A stretch of 64,000 nt of DNA, from assembly GCA_034401795.1 (NCBI GenBank), contig CM067374.1:97436860-97500859 (forward strand), given 5' to 3'. Every line of letters begins with the position of its first letter. The stretch's first letter is position 1. The notes beneath the pieces were generated by a model, which did not search any database, was not told the DNA's origin, and was given only the letters and a program-made list of their open reading frames with translations. The DNA is from Chaetoderma sp. LZ-2023a. Taxonomy: Eukaryota; Mollusca; Caudofoveata; Chaetodermatida; Chaetodermatidae. Positions 10,841 through 24,036 of the stretch are shown here, one piece after another. The position numbers and the translations under genes are program-made.

Positions 10841-11002
10841 TGAATTGAATGAAATTGATTAATTAAGGCAGTGTCCATGTAATACTAACCATGCCGGTTT
10901 CCTGATTTTCAGGAATAATAGTATATATTGAGGTTTATTGGTCTATATGTTAATTAATGCTAAGGTTGAGGATATGTATTCCTGCTATAATCATGACTTA
11001 TA

Positions 11003-11246
11003 TAACACTTTAATTGTCAAGCTGGACAAAACAGACCTATGCAGTGATCTTGACCAATGTTCATTTGCAAGCCCACTGGAGACCATTTATGAAAATTTTA
11101 AACCTGGAATAACTGGCTTGGATCATCGAGCCAGTCTTTCCAGTTGTAATTTTTCAAAAATTATCTTCTCTCGGCCTGAAAATTGGAGTTTTTTATGAGA
11201 AAATTTGAAACTTTCTTTTCCCCAATTTAACCATTAAACTAATTAA
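11003..11246. repeat. Family B MITE, older copy
   Basis: The arms around TGGATCATCGAGCC are recognisable but several stem pairs are lost. The right end reads ATTAAACTAATTAA instead of TTAAAGGGTTAA. Confidence 0.65.
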
Positions 11247-11890
11247 TTGCTGGTACCTGCATGGTTAAAAAATTATATTTCATATTTTGTCATTGTGTCC
11301 CCGCTCCATGGGCACACTTCTATTTATTGCTGTCTAGGATTTCCTATAGGCGCGGCCATTTCGCGCAGGGGATTGTGGGGCTGTGTCTCGTGAGATCTCC
11401 ATTGATACGAGATCTAATAATTCTCGGCGCGAAGACACAGCTCTATTTTTAGATTGCTGGATATCTCATAATTATTATCTTCATGCGCGTGATTCGTGGC
11501 AAGTTCTCTTATTTGTTCTGGTCCGACTGTAATAGAGTTTGCGCGGTGATGACCGCTTAATTATTTTAATAAACAGCCAGCGGAACTCCAAATAACTATT
11601 GGGGATACTCACGACACTGATAAATTGTACAGGTGTCATGACCCATTGGCATGGTCGGTGTTAATGGGACATGATCCCATTGCGAGTTATTTGTGCTGCT
11701 ATTGGGGGCAACAAATGGTTGCCCTATTAAAACACAGCCCTGCACAGATCAGCAGTTTGGACATACAATTTCTCAATGTCCCTCATCTTGGGCAGTTATT
11801 CTCCAAAAGTGTAAATAAGATACGTTAGATATCAATATATAAAAATGGTATTATATAACTGAATTACTGTTCACAGACAAAGATACTGCT
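11247..11890. other. Unique non-coding stretch with a GC-richer promoter-like patch
   Basis: Around 11345-11440 the sequence becomes CpG-rich, with TTTCGCGC, CAGGGGATTGTGGG and two near-inverted GAGATCT-containing segments (GTGAGATCTCC, ACGAGATCTAA). These resemble E2F-like and ZNF143-like promoter words, but no following exon was recognised, so the call is tentative. Confidence 0.3.
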
Positions 11891-11896
11891 GCTCGG

Positions 11897-12011
11897 AAGC
11901 ATCCACTGTCATGATAGGGGGTCTCTAACAATCTCCTTCAGGATTAATGCCCAGGCATTGCTTCAGGAGGCAAAGGCTATCAGACGACCTTAATCGTGAC
12001 AGTGGATGCTT
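11897..12011. repeat. 115-bp mini inverted-repeat element
   Basis: Ends AAGCATCCACTGTCATGA (11897-11914) and TCGTGACAGTGGATGCTT (11994-12011) are inverted with one mismatch. No coding content; probably a very small MITE. Confidence 0.65.
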
Positions 12012-12270
12012 TGAAGCTGCAGGTTGCTAATGTAACCCAAAACATAAGAGCAGATGCTGCCTCTTATGTAAATGTGCCAAATGATAATTTGTCAAAATAA
12101 AGTTTTTGAAAACTAGCATTATGAGTTCAGTTATGTGTGTGTGTGTGTGTGTTAACTCTAAATAAGTACTCTTCTTTCGCTGGAGAACTGCGTACAAAAC
12201 ATGTTTATCATTCCTTCTGCAGATGAAAGTACTCGAGCACACGCCCACTCGCGGCGTCTCTTATATGTCC

Positions 12271-12470
12271 ACTTTAGCACTCTATCAAACTGATCACAAA
12301 TGGCTTCTTGCCGTGATCGTGAGAAATGTCCATTTGCATTAACTTCTCGCCGGAGAACTTGTTTTGAAAGTTTACCACTGGAATGACTAGTTGGATAACT
12401 GATCCCATAATTCCAGTAGTAAATTGCAAAAGAAAAACCACAATGGTCTCTTGGACGGCAATTAGACATA
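12271..12470. repeat. Family B MITE, decayed termini
   Basis: The stem AAAGTTTACCACTGGAATGA and its partner remain around a TTGGATAACTGATCC centre. A (TG) run at 12133-12152 lies upstream. Confidence 0.6.
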
Positions 12471-12479
12471 AGACATTGT

Positions 12480-12735
12480 CTATGATAATTGATTTTCCTG
12501 ATCTGTTTCTGCAGTATATGACGTCATAATTATTTAGGTCAAATGTAGCTGGACGTCACAATCAAAATGTGTAATGAATGACTTATCTAGCTCCACCAGG
12601 AACATTGAATAGCCAGTCAAGTATGCGAATTGCACGTCTTTACTATTTAATCAACACGCTGTTGAATATTTTGAAACTAATTTGACTAGCCGCTGTTCGA
12701 ATTGTATGTCTTTGCTATTTATTCAGCAGTCATTT
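12480..12735 (-). repeat. Family A MITE fragment
   Basis: It carries TATGACGTCATAAT, GACGTCACAATC and one hairpin arm (GTTGAATATTTTGAAACTAA near 12661); the complementary arm is missing. Landmark order shows the reverse orientation. Confidence 0.65.
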
Positions 12736-13288
12736 TCTATGATAATGGCTGGATTCGATCTGTAACTGAAGGATATGACGTCATAATCAGTTATGTCTTC
12801 TTCTTTCTTCTTTTCGTTCGCTGATCATACCGCCATTTCTGTAAGTGACTATCGACATGATCATAAGCGTTAAGTGCGTGGATTCATGGTTTATTAGAGT
12901 GCGCCGTGCGGCCTGGAACCTCCGTCTTCAGCACTCGAGGTTTCTGTCAGGGTTACCTCACCCTTACCTCCTTTAGTCGCCTCTTACGACACGCAGAGGA
13001 TACGGAAGGTGTATTCTAAGCCCCCCCCCCTACAGGGCAAATCAGTTATGTCATACAGACTGACGTCACAATCCAAAATGTGTAAATGAATGGCGTATCG
13101 AGCTCAGTCATGAAGATTGAATAGTCTGTCAAGTGTACGAATTGTATGTCTACTGTTTAATCAACATCGTGTTGAATATTTTGAAACTAATTTGACCTGA
13201 CGTTGCGGCTAGAGGCAACAAACCTTTAAAAGCACCCAGTCAAATTAGTTTCAAAATAATCATCAGCTTACCTGTATAGTTACCTTGA
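12736..13288 (-). repeat. Family A MITE interrupted by a SINE
   Basis: Family A sequence runs to AATCAGTTATGTC at 12797 and resumes with the same 13 bases at 13040. The central hairpin follows at about 13170-13260 (arms GTTGAATATTTTGAAACTAA and complement, loop with GTTGCGGCTAGAGGCAAC). The intervening 242 bp are the SINE. Confidence 0.75.
12798..13039 (-). mobile_element. SINE with 13-bp target-site duplication and GAA-rich tail
   Basis: It is flanked by exact copies of AATCAGTTATGTC (12785-12797 and 13040-13052). Read on the minus strand it begins GCCCTGTAGGGGGGGGG, continues with a block containing TCGTAAGAGGCGACTAA, and ends in the purine tail AAAAGAAGAAAGAAGAA. Target duplication plus a simple 3' tail is the signature of target-primed retrotransposition. 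The TCGTAAGAGGCGACTAA block reminds me of a sequence conserved in SINEs of several invertebrates, but I cannot name the domain with certainty. Confidence 0.8.
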
Positions 13289-13605
13289 AATTGTAAGTCT
13301 GGGAATTCATTATTCAGCGTATATCTATACATCGATTCCAACACGCAAAAAAGGCGTGGCGCTTGGCTAGAAATAGGTGTGGCATACCTAGAAATGGATC
13401 CCTCTATTGAAATTGGCATGAGCAAATTGAGCATTACATCGCTAATACCACTTGGTAATGCGTGGCCCACACAATATGGACCACTTGTATTAAGAGACCA
13501 CCCATATTTATAGGTCACATATTTTAACAAGGCCAATCATAGATTGTTGCCCTGAATACAATGTACTCGTCCTCTGATGGAGGGAGGATAATTAATACCA
13601 CTTGC

Positions 13606-13937
13606 TAATGGGAATTTTCATGTTGTATATCCATCATATTATGTCATATGATGTCATAATCAACGACATGACGTATAGGATGACGTCATGACTGACTCGA
13701 TTTAGTCCGTCTTAAATGCTTAATAGTCCAACACGTACGAATTGTATGTCTGCTATTTACAAAACATGCTGGTGAATATTTTGAAACTAATTTGACAGGG
13801 CGATGTTGCTGCCACAAGCAGCAATGGCACCCAGTCAAATTGGTTTCAAAATAGTCAACACCTTAACTGTATACTTTTCTGGAAATTGATAGTCAAGAAT
13901 CTCAGAGATCCATCGATACCAACACGAGCGCAGTGTT
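13606..13937 (-). repeat. Family A MITE in duplication unit 1
   Basis: The hairpin at 13768-13861 has arms GGTGAATATTTTGAAACTAA and complement, with a loop containing GTTGCTGCC...GGCAGC-like text. GATGACGTCATGAC lies at 13680. The right terminus is lost. Confidence 0.7.
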
Positions 13938-14248
13938 AATGTATTAATAAACCATCCGGATTCAGTGACCGATTGACTAACGTTAGGCCTATGGAAGTCA
14001 TTTCAAGCAACCGCCACCAAGATGTGACTTACTTGGGCACAATTGTGTGTTTTTCTAACAAAATCCTTTAGAATGTCTAACACCGAAATTTCAATATCTC
14101 CGATAAAGACAACTATACAAATATTTTTTTAATACTTTGACTGGTAGCCCACCCCGCCCTACCCACCTACTTGTTGCTATCATAGACCTGTATTAAGTAT
14201 TGCAATGACAACGACTGTCCATGTAAGCCTATCATCTCTTATTGTATT

Positions 14249-14412
14249 TTAACCCTTTCATGAGGAGGCCGCCAAAACCTGCCTCTACAGTGATCTTGAG
14301 GATGTTAATTTGCAAGTCAAGAGAAGATAGTTTTTGAAAATTCACCACTGCAACAAAACTCGTCTATTGGCCTGCAAATAGGCACTCAATAAGCAAATTT
14401 TGAAATCACTAC
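14249..14412. repeat. Family B MITE with internal deletion
   Basis: It begins TTAACCCTTTCATG with the GCCAAAACCTGCCTCT end. The centre of the hairpin is deleted (ACCACTGCAACAAAACTCG), leaving a shortened right half. Confidence 0.65.
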
Positions 14413-14874
14413 GTCAATGTCTACTCAATATGCCCCTACATACGAGATACATTTCTCGATCTCGTATCAAACGAGAACTCGCGGGATACGAATGAATAAT
14501 GGATGTGTGATTATCAGAAATATCCTTTTGTCTTTAATCCATCCGTGGGAATAAATCCATGTAGGGTCAATGCAATTATGTAGCAGTATTGATAGACTAC
14601 CAATGTTCCAAATTTCCAGTCAAAACTGCTGTCAATAATATTGTAGCAGATTGTTGAATACAGAAATCAACCGAAAGTGTAGGCCTATGCATGTGCTAAG
14701 TTAAGAATGTCTACAGGAAATTCGGCCACAGAATTTCAACCATATAGTTAGATAGGTATATCAATACACTAGTGAAGTAATGGATTGAGGTTAAAAAAAT
14801 TTTTACCATGGAGTAATTCTGTAGTGCACAATTTCATACCGAAAATTTGCTGAATCTCCGGTGATTTTCAGTTT

Positions 14875-15733
14875 TCAGTGCCCTATTGTCTGTAGTATGT
14901 TTAGCCCCATAATTTCGCCTACATAGACTTGAGCCTTAATATACTAGGTATATTCCGAATCTAACAAATTCTAGATGAAATAATTTTATTAGGCAAAAAT
15001 AGGCTTAAATGTTGGGGTTTTTTTTTGTGCTTTTCGGTGCCGTACTGTCTGTATGTAATATGGCCGGCTCCAGAACTTCGCTCACATAGGCGTAGAGGGA
15101 TTTGAATACAATAGTTATATTGGGAATTTAAAAATATTTGACAATGAAGTAATTTTGTAGTATGCGATTTCATCGCGTAAATTTGTTCCAATTTTGGCAG
15201 ATTTGCGGGTTTTCAATGCCCTACTATTACCTGTCTGCAATAGGTTTGGCCACATAATTTCACCGATATGGTTAGATAGCGATATGAACACGGTAATGAA
15301 TCTTGAGTTTTCTACCACATAGTAATTTCGTAATATTCAATTTAGTAGCCACGGACAGTTGTCAAATGCCAACAATTTACTATATTCGGTATCATTCTGT
15401 TCTCGATTTGTAATAATGTTTTTTATATATGGATGTATCTAACTCAATATAAGCTGGTGCTTTTGCACAATTCTACTGTCAAATAATCTCGTCATAGGTA
15501 GTTACATATTCGCCGTATGGCCCCATTGTAATATGGTTGGTTCACATTCACCACATTCAGATAGGTGTCGGTATGTCCTGGCATATCGCTCATAATGGGT
15601 TCGGCTCCAGAATATCACCCATGTGTTTAGATAGGTATAGGCATACGCTTACGGAGTAGTGAGATTTAAAACTATCTACCATGAAATAATTTCGGCTCAA
15701 ATTTAGCCCGATTCACGGTTTTCGTTGCACCCT
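14875..15733. repeat. Degenerate 155-190-bp sub-repeats
   Basis: Units contain 'CGGTGCCCTAxTGTCTGTA', then 'CAxAATTTCxCCxACATAG', then 'TAGTAATTTCGTAxTATxC'. Instances of the middle landmark lie near 14915, 15071, 15253 and 15612. The same sub-repeats recur at 18190-19150. Confidence 0.65.
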
Positions 15734-15811
15734 GTCAAATTAGTTTCAAAATAGTCATCAGCTTACCTGTATAGTTACCTTGAAATTGGAAGTCTGGGAA
15801 TTCATTATTCA

Positions 15812-17637
<1,826 letters not shown>

Positions 17638-17795
17638 ATATGGACCACTTGTATTAAGAGAGCACCCGTATTTATAGGTCACATATTTTAACAAGGCCAA
17701 TCATAGATTGTAGACCCTTGCCATCCTGAATGCACGTAGACCCGAATTACAATACACTCATCCTCTGACGGAGCAAGGGTAATTAATACCACTTG

Positions 17796-18172
17796 CTTAT
17801 GGGCCTTTTCAGCTTGTCTATCCATCATATGACGTCGTAATTAATTAAGTGACGTGTAGGATAACATCATAATAATGATGTCATGACTGACTCGATTTAG
17901 TCCATCTTAAATGGTTAATAATCTGACACGTACGAATTAATTGTATGTTTTTCTTATTTAATAAAAATGCTGTTGAATATTTTGAAAGTAATTTGACTGG
18001 GCACTGTTGCTGCAATAGGCATTTAGAGTCAAAATATTCCTTGGCTTACCTGTATAGTTTTCTTGAAATTTATCGTCTAGAAGTTCAGAAATCCATCGAT
18101 CCCAACTCGAGAGTGGTATGGGTGGAGTTTAGCTAGAGATTGGCGGGGCATAGCTAAACTGGAAAAGTTCAT
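17796..18172 (-). repeat. Family A MITE in duplication unit 2
   Basis: It begins ATGGGCCTTTTCAGCTTG and ends AACTGGAAAAGTTCATT, so both TIRs are recognisable. The left hairpin arm (17968) is intact; the right arm is mostly deleted. Confidence 0.7.
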
Positions 18173-19178
18173 TGTGTTAATAAACCACCACAGTTTTCGG
18201 TGCCCTATTGTCTGTAGTATGTTCAGCCCCATAATTTACCCCACATAGATGTGAGCTTTAATATGCTAGTTATATTCCGAATCAAACAAATTCTAGATGA
18301 AGTAATTTTAATACGCAAAATTTAGCTTAAATGATGGTGTATTCGTGCTTTTCGGTGCCCTACTTTCCGTAATATGGTCGGTTCCAGACACTTCGCTCAC
18401 ATAGACGTATAGGATCTTGAATATGCTGGTTACATTGGGAATTTAAAAGAATTCGAACGTATTTTCGTAGTATGCGGTTCATCGCATAAATGTGTTCCAA
18501 TGTTGGCAGATCTGCGGTTTTCAATACCCTACCGTCTGCAATATGTGTGTGTGGCTACATAATTTCACCCATATGGTTAGATAGGGATATGAATACGCTA
18601 ATGAATCTTGAGATTTCTACCACGTAGTAATTTCGTAATATTCAATTTAGTAGCCACGGACAGTTGTCAAATGCCAACAATTTACTATATTCAGTATTAG
18701 AATCTCGGTTCTCGGTTTGTAATAATTTTTTTTACATAAAGCTGTATATAACTGAATATGTACTACTGCTTTTGCACGATTCTACCATCAAGTAATTTGG
18801 TAATATGTAGTTACATATTCGCCATATGGCCCCCCATTGTAATATGGTTGGTTCACATTCACCACATTCAGATAGGTGTCGATATGTTCTGACATATCGC
18901 TCATAATGGGTTCGGCCCAGAATATCACCCATATGTTTAGATAGGCATAGGTATAACTAGTGAGATTTTTAAATTTTGTAACGTAAATAAGTTCAAAGTT
19001 AGGCTAATTCATGGTTTTCATTGCAATACATTCACCCCCAGAATTTCACCCAGAAATACTTATAGGAAATATGCTAGTTGTACTCCGACTTTAAAAAAAT
19101 TCTACAGGAACGTAATTTCATAGTACACAATTCCATACCGAAAATTGGCGTGAATTCTGTCAGATCAACGATTTTCTG

Positions 19179-20005
19179 TCTTGGCGCGGTGGTACAGTGG
19201 AAAGATGTCTGGTTGCCATGCGGAGTTGCAGTATGATGGTTCGATCCTCGACCGGGGAGATGGTGATCAACAAATTAAACTAATGGGTGCATGACTGTCG
19301 GCTGGTTAGCATGTGGAAATTGAAGCCGTGCGTCAATAAAATAAATACATATACTGCCAGAGCCGTGATGGAGTCGGAGTACAATCGGCTTAAAAAGCCT
19401 AGGATTGAATCGTGGCAGATGCATCCACAGATAGTCCCATGTGAATCGTCAGAGTGTCAGTATATCAGACATGTGAAAGCTGGTCGGCTAAACCTAGACT
19501 TTTGTCTTGGCCCGGTGGTCCAGTGGAAAGATCGTCTGGTTACTGATGCCATGCGGAGTTGCAGTATGACGGTTCGATCCTCGACCGGGGAGATGGTGAT
19601 CAACAAATTAAACTAATGGGTGCATGACTGGCGACTGGTTAGCATGTGGAAATTGAAGCCGCGCGTTGCCAGTGCGTCAATAAAATAAATACATATACTG
19701 CCAGAGCCATGATGGAGTCTGAGTACAATAGGCTTTAAAAGCCTAGGATTGAATCGTGGCAGATCCATCCACAGATAGTTCCATATCACTCGTCAGAGTG
19801 TCAGTATATCAGACATGTGAAACCTGGTTGGCTAAACCTAGACTCTGTCTTGGCCTGGTGGTCCAGTGGAAAGATGTCTGGTTGCTGATGCCATGCAGAA
19901 TTGCAGTATGATGGTTCGATCCTCGACCGGGGAGATGATGATCAACAAATTAAACTAATGGGTGCATGACTGTCGGCTGGTTAGCATGTGGAAATTGAAG
20001 CCGCG
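19179..20005 (+). repeat. Tandem array of tRNA-like SINE units (3 copies)
   Basis: Units start at 19179, 19505 and 19848, spaced 326 and 343 bp; the last is truncated. Each starts TCTTGG with a pol III A-box-like TGGTCCAGTGGAAAGA and a B-box-like GGTTCGATCCTC, followed by a common non-tRNA body (CTAATGGGTGCATGACTG, GCCTAGGATTGAATCG). The head does not fold convincingly as a functional tRNA. The array interrupts the 155-190-bp sub-repeat region, which resumes at about 20010. Confidence 0.75.
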
Positions 20006-20009
20006 AAGC

Positions 20010-20400
20010 TGCAATTTAGTAGTGGCACACCATTGTCAAATTCCAATAATGTACTATATTCGGTGCCAGAATATCTCTACATGCCTTGTAGCCAGTTTTC
20101 GAACATAAGGCCATGTAGAACTCACTATGTTCTCGTGCTGTGCGAAATATTGTAATAATTCTACCACCAAATATTTATCATAGTAATGTGAAAATATTTC
20201 TATATATCCCATATTCTTAGCCACATGTACTGGTAGAACCTTACTTATCAGGCTAATACCCTAACATTTGTACATATGGTCAACATGGTCATCATTACAA
20301 CGGTTGAGGCCGATTTTGGCCTTTTTGTCGAGCAAAAATATTTGATTTAATAGTTTGTCACTGTTTCCACTAAAGATATCGTTTAATAGGTGACATAGAC
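20010..20400. other. Resumed degenerate sub-repeats, no gene
   Basis: AATTTAGTAGT and ACTATATTCGGTG match the sub-repeats at 15350 and 18650. Nothing else was recognised. Confidence 0.5.
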
Positions 20401-20407
20401 ACGATAG

Positions 20408-20617
20408 CTAAATGAAACAGATCACGATGTTGTGGCTGTTTCCCACTGGGTCTTCAGTCAGAATGTTTTCTACTATATCATTTTCGTAGGAGAAAACTAG
20501 GTTCACGGTATTGGTTCTATCCTGGTCACTTAACTTTGTTGAAAAGGTTATCTGTCGGTACAGATCGGGGTCCTGTATTGCATCAAAAGTATACTTGCTT
20601 TGTGCATTTCAGTAGCA
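20408..20617 (-). pseudogene. Non-LTR retrotransposon endonuclease C-terminus (fragment)
   Basis: A minus-strand frame of about 65 codons carries IQDPDLYRQIT, TNTVNLVFSYENDIVEN and DPVGNSHNIVICF. These correspond to the end of apurinic-type endonuclease domains of LINEs, where one expects text like NxLDLVFTN...P(L/I)GxSDH. The expected Asp of the SDH triad is N here (SHN). The frame stops right after and no RT follows, so this is an isolated fragment. Confidence 0.6.
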
Positions 20618-22000
20618 TTGCAGTGTATATTTCACCAATATATTTCCGGGTAATAAGCTCTTCACGTCTGTTTAAGAAGGTATCAATATTTAGGTTTAAA
20701 ACATTCTTTACAGTCTTCTTTAATATGTTTGAATGGGTGTCAGGGTCTGTACTGCTTCTTGCGCCGATTTTCTACTGACTGGGTTGCCAGTTCTGTTGAT
20801 TTCTTTATCTTTACAAGTTGTTGATACCTAATGACCCAAATTTGATCTGTTACTCTCTGTTGATGCAGTAGTGCAATTTTCTCATCACTGGCTGCTCTTA
20901 ATTTTGTCTGTTCCTCTCTCTGTTAAGGAGTTTGGCCTGGAGAAAAAGAATGGATGGAAAAAATTTTGGACTGACCAAAAATATACGCTGCTTTTCCTAG
21001 CCCATAGCTAATACTGCCCATATCTTTTTGCAAAAAAATATTCCTTCTTTTGTGCTATTGTACGCCTATATTTTTGTCATGAGTGGCTTGTATGCCTTTA
21101 TATAACTTCATTTTTTCATGAAACAGTTGAGTTTATTCTCAGAATTATAATAACCTCCAGGCACGCTATTTACCATTGATGCCTTGCATCAATTGATGCC
21201 TCGCATCAATATGTGTACTTGTGTATTGAATAAATGTTGATAACAACGTGATCAGTAATGAAAACCAATGTAAATAGGTTCTTTAGCCTGGCTTTTGGTT
21301 TCTTTTGCGAGACCAAAAGTCTGAATGATCTGGACTCATTTCTCTGTCCTTTTTATACCATCCTTGGGTTAGCTTGTGGATTAGTCGGTTCTTGACCATA
21401 TAGGGGCAGAAATTTTGGTATTTGCAGGTTTCTGTATCTGAAATTTGTGCAGGTTTTGTACGAGTATTGCCGGTTTTGTTTTTACCGGTTCAGGCTTTTG
21501 ACGGTTTAGTCAACATTTTTGCCGGTTGACCTAGTTTTTACCGGTTGAGGTCAAGTTTGCCGGTTGTGAATTTTTTTAACCAGTTTTGTTATTTGTGGTG
21601 GTTGAAAAACTTTTTGGCGGTTGGGGTTGAATTTGTATGGGTTTTGGGATTTTTTGCCGGTTCAGGCATTTTGGTGACTGATTTCGTGTTTTTAACCATT
21701 TTGGGCAAGAATTTTGAAGAACGTTTGCTCAATTTTGGTAGAGAAAAGCTGGGTGTTAGGTAATGATCATGGGTCGTCATCACTTTGTTTTTTGATTCAG
21801 ACTATGGCATTTCGTTCCTTGAGCGGAACTCATCAAAGGCATAGTTTGGTTAACTCGTAGTGGGCTTTCATGTGCTCCACTTTTCTGGGATGAGATAATT
21901 TTATATGATTGTTGGTTATAACAAGACAATGGGGGTAATGGGAAGTATACATGTTCAAAATAATTAGAATATAAAGAAAGAAAAACAACAACATAGTGAG
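20618..22000. other. Non-coding; includes CCGGTT low-complexity zone
   Basis: Between about 21420 and 21690 the word TTTTGCCGGTT and variants recur every 20-35 bases (at least eight times), a decayed minisatellite. The remainder is AT-rich without recognised genes. Confidence 0.55.
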
Positions 22001-22228
22001 TAACACTCAAAGCGGCCAAAAACGGCTTCTGCAGTGGACTTGGGAAATGTCCATTTGCAGACCAAGAGATGACTATTTTTTTTGATGTGTCACTGGTATA
22101 ACTGGCTCGATAACCGAGCCAATTCCAGTGCTAAATTTCCAAAAATAATATTTTCTTGGTCTGCAAATGGACGGTTTCTATGAGAAAGTTTTAATTTTCG
22201 TGAAAAGATTTAATGGTTAAATGGTTAA
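22001..22228. repeat. Family B MITE, well preserved
   Basis: GCGGCCAAAAACGGCTTCTG at the left; a long stem (GTCCATTTGCAGACCAAGAG and its complement) around GATAACCGAGCC; ends ATGGTTAA at 22228. Confidence 0.8.
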
Positions 22229-23084
22229 CCCTCAAAAGGCTCTAGAATTTGTATTTTGTTCGATTTCCACAGGTAGAACGCCGATGTAAGAATTTGAGTC
22301 ACTTACAATATGTTATGTCTGGATACTTCTAATTGAGGACATTTTACTGTATCTCAATTCCAAGAAAACGGTACTGTATGTAAATTGCTGAATAATTTGA
22401 AACTAATTTAACTGGATATATATAATAAATTCAAGCTGACTTATTTTTTCAAATATTCACAAATACAAAGGAAAATGTTTTATTTAATCATTAGAGTTGA
22501 ACTACTTATTTGCGTAATCATCAGACCTGCCAGAAATTCATTGATAAATACAAAAAATAATTATATTTTGCCTAAGCAAAAATTCAGGTTGTTAGCTCAG
22601 CTGACTTGTCAGTCAGCTAAGCTATAGTAGTCACTCCCTGTCTGATGCCTGTCTGGGTGTCTGTACATCGTCAACAACTTAACTAATATGTTCCTATACT
22701 CATCTAATTTATCCATTTTATCCATTATGAAAGTAACGCTGATTCGATGACAAACAGCAGAGTTATCCCCCTTGCAAGTTTTGGTGAAAGATATTACTTT
22801 GGTGGCATGTTTCATAATTTTTTAAGCTATTGGCTTCTAACATGATGGGTTAGGTTATACCTATATGTATATGGCTACCACCTATATAAGAAGTAGGCCA
22901 GGCTGACCTAGATTATTGTTAATATAGGTCAAAGGTGAATTTTCCAACCAATAGTAAAATATTTTGGCTGTAGTTTCAAGAGTCTTTCGTATACAGTAAC
23001 CAAACTTAGCAGATATATCTATTTGGGCTGTGAATATGAATTGACCAACGCCTTCAAATAGGAGCGATATGTCCCTTGCTATAT
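22229..23084. other. Non-coding with dispersed-repeat fragments
   Basis: A poor family A arm lies near 22385. The block 22595-22830 (GTTAGCTCAGCTGAC, GTCTGTACATCGTCAACAAC) resembles one at 27130-27330, and 22885-23010 resembles 27040-27110 and 38290-38460 in inverted orientation, so these are copies of dispersed repeats. No gene seen. Confidence 0.5.
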
Positions 23085-23182
23085 TTTCAGAGTATTGAAA
23101 TTTAAAATTTACCACTGGAATAACTGTATCTGTTATTTCTGTAGACCGCTGCAAAGTCTGCTTTTGGCCGTTAAAAGGTTAA
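23085..23182. repeat. Family B MITE fragment (right half)
   Basis: AAATTTACCACTGGAATAAC followed by the TTTGGCCGTTAAAAGGTTAA end. It abuts a family A copy. Confidence 0.6.
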
Positions 23183-23186
23183 GCTG

Positions 23187-23546
23187 AATGGGGGAATCTA
23201 GTTTTAGATAAGCCCCGCCCATCTCTGGCTAAGATCCACACGAACGTCACCCGTGTTTGGACCAATGGATCCGTGAACTATTTGATTATCAATTTCCAGA
23301 AAACTATACTGGTGAGCTGTTGAATATTTTGAAACTAATTTGAGTGGGTGCTGCTGTTGCTGCCTATGTTTATTAAATAGTAAAAATATACAATTCATAC
23401 AACAACGCTTAGTCCGTCATCAATTAAGCGTTCTTGACGAACTTAGCTATGTCATTCAGGACGTAATTGCTTATGACGTCACCCTACACATCATGAAGTT
23501 GATTATGATGTCATTTTCTGGACTGAGAAACTTGAATCCTCCATTT
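23187..23546 (+). repeat. Family A MITE lacking the right hairpin arm
   Basis: The start GAATGGGGGAATCTAGTTTT, the CCCCGCCCATC block and TTCCAGAAAACTATACTGG precede the left arm at 23318. After the loop it passes directly to TTTATTAAATAGTAAA, skipping the second arm. Confidence 0.7.
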
Positions 23547-23875
23547 CTTATGACCAATCATAGCAACCCTGTCTAAGTGAGCTGGACTTAGATAGCTAGT
23601 GGCCCTCTTGTGTCTCATCAGCTCCTGTCTTCATGAGAAGCTCTCATATTTCCGTATATAAAGTTTAAAAGGATGCATCTTTTTCCATTGATTAGAATTC
23701 TGTTGGCTTGTTTATTCTAATATTACACCTTAAAACAGATTGTAGCAAATGTATATCCTACATTTTCTAGATTTTTAAAGCAAATCATGTGTGATAAAGT
23801 TCTAGTCAATAAATGTAAAGGTGAATAATAGTTTTGACACTCAGGGAATTCTATTTATAATTACTTTAACACTTT

Positions 23876-24036
23876 TGATGGTCAACTCAACCAACATGGC
23901 TTCTGATGGCAAGGGAAAATTCACCACTAACATGATCAAGCTAGTCATTCATTCCATTGGTGAATTAAAAAAAATCTTGACCTGCTAATAGACCTTCACT
24001 ATGCAAACATTTTTTCATTGACCATTTGGAGATTAA
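23876..24036. repeat. Family B MITE, short form, sharing a TTAA with its neighbour
   Basis: From TTAACACTTTTGATGG to GATTAACCC. The hairpin AAATTCACCACTAACATG is shortened. Its right TTAA (24033-24036) is also the left TTAA of the next copy. Confidence 0.6.

Larger units (their letters stand above)
13239..15733. repeat. Segmental tandem duplication, unit 1
   Basis: It starts GTCAAATTAGTTTC; the same start recurs at 15734. Landmarks shared in order with unit 2 include CACACAATATGGACCACTTG (13469 versus 17633), the ACCACTTGCT segment near 13600, a family A copy, CCCTATTGTCTGTAGTATGTT (14881 versus 18209), and GGTTGGTTCACATTCACCAC (15534 versus 18847). Unit 1 has about 0.9 kb (roughly 13963-14875, including a family B copy) that unit 2 lacks. 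Confidence 0.85.

Noticed and set aside
19179..19265. Functional tRNA gene
   Set aside because: A- and B-box-like words are present but the acceptor and T-stem do not pair well, and the unit repeats in tandem with a non-tRNA body.
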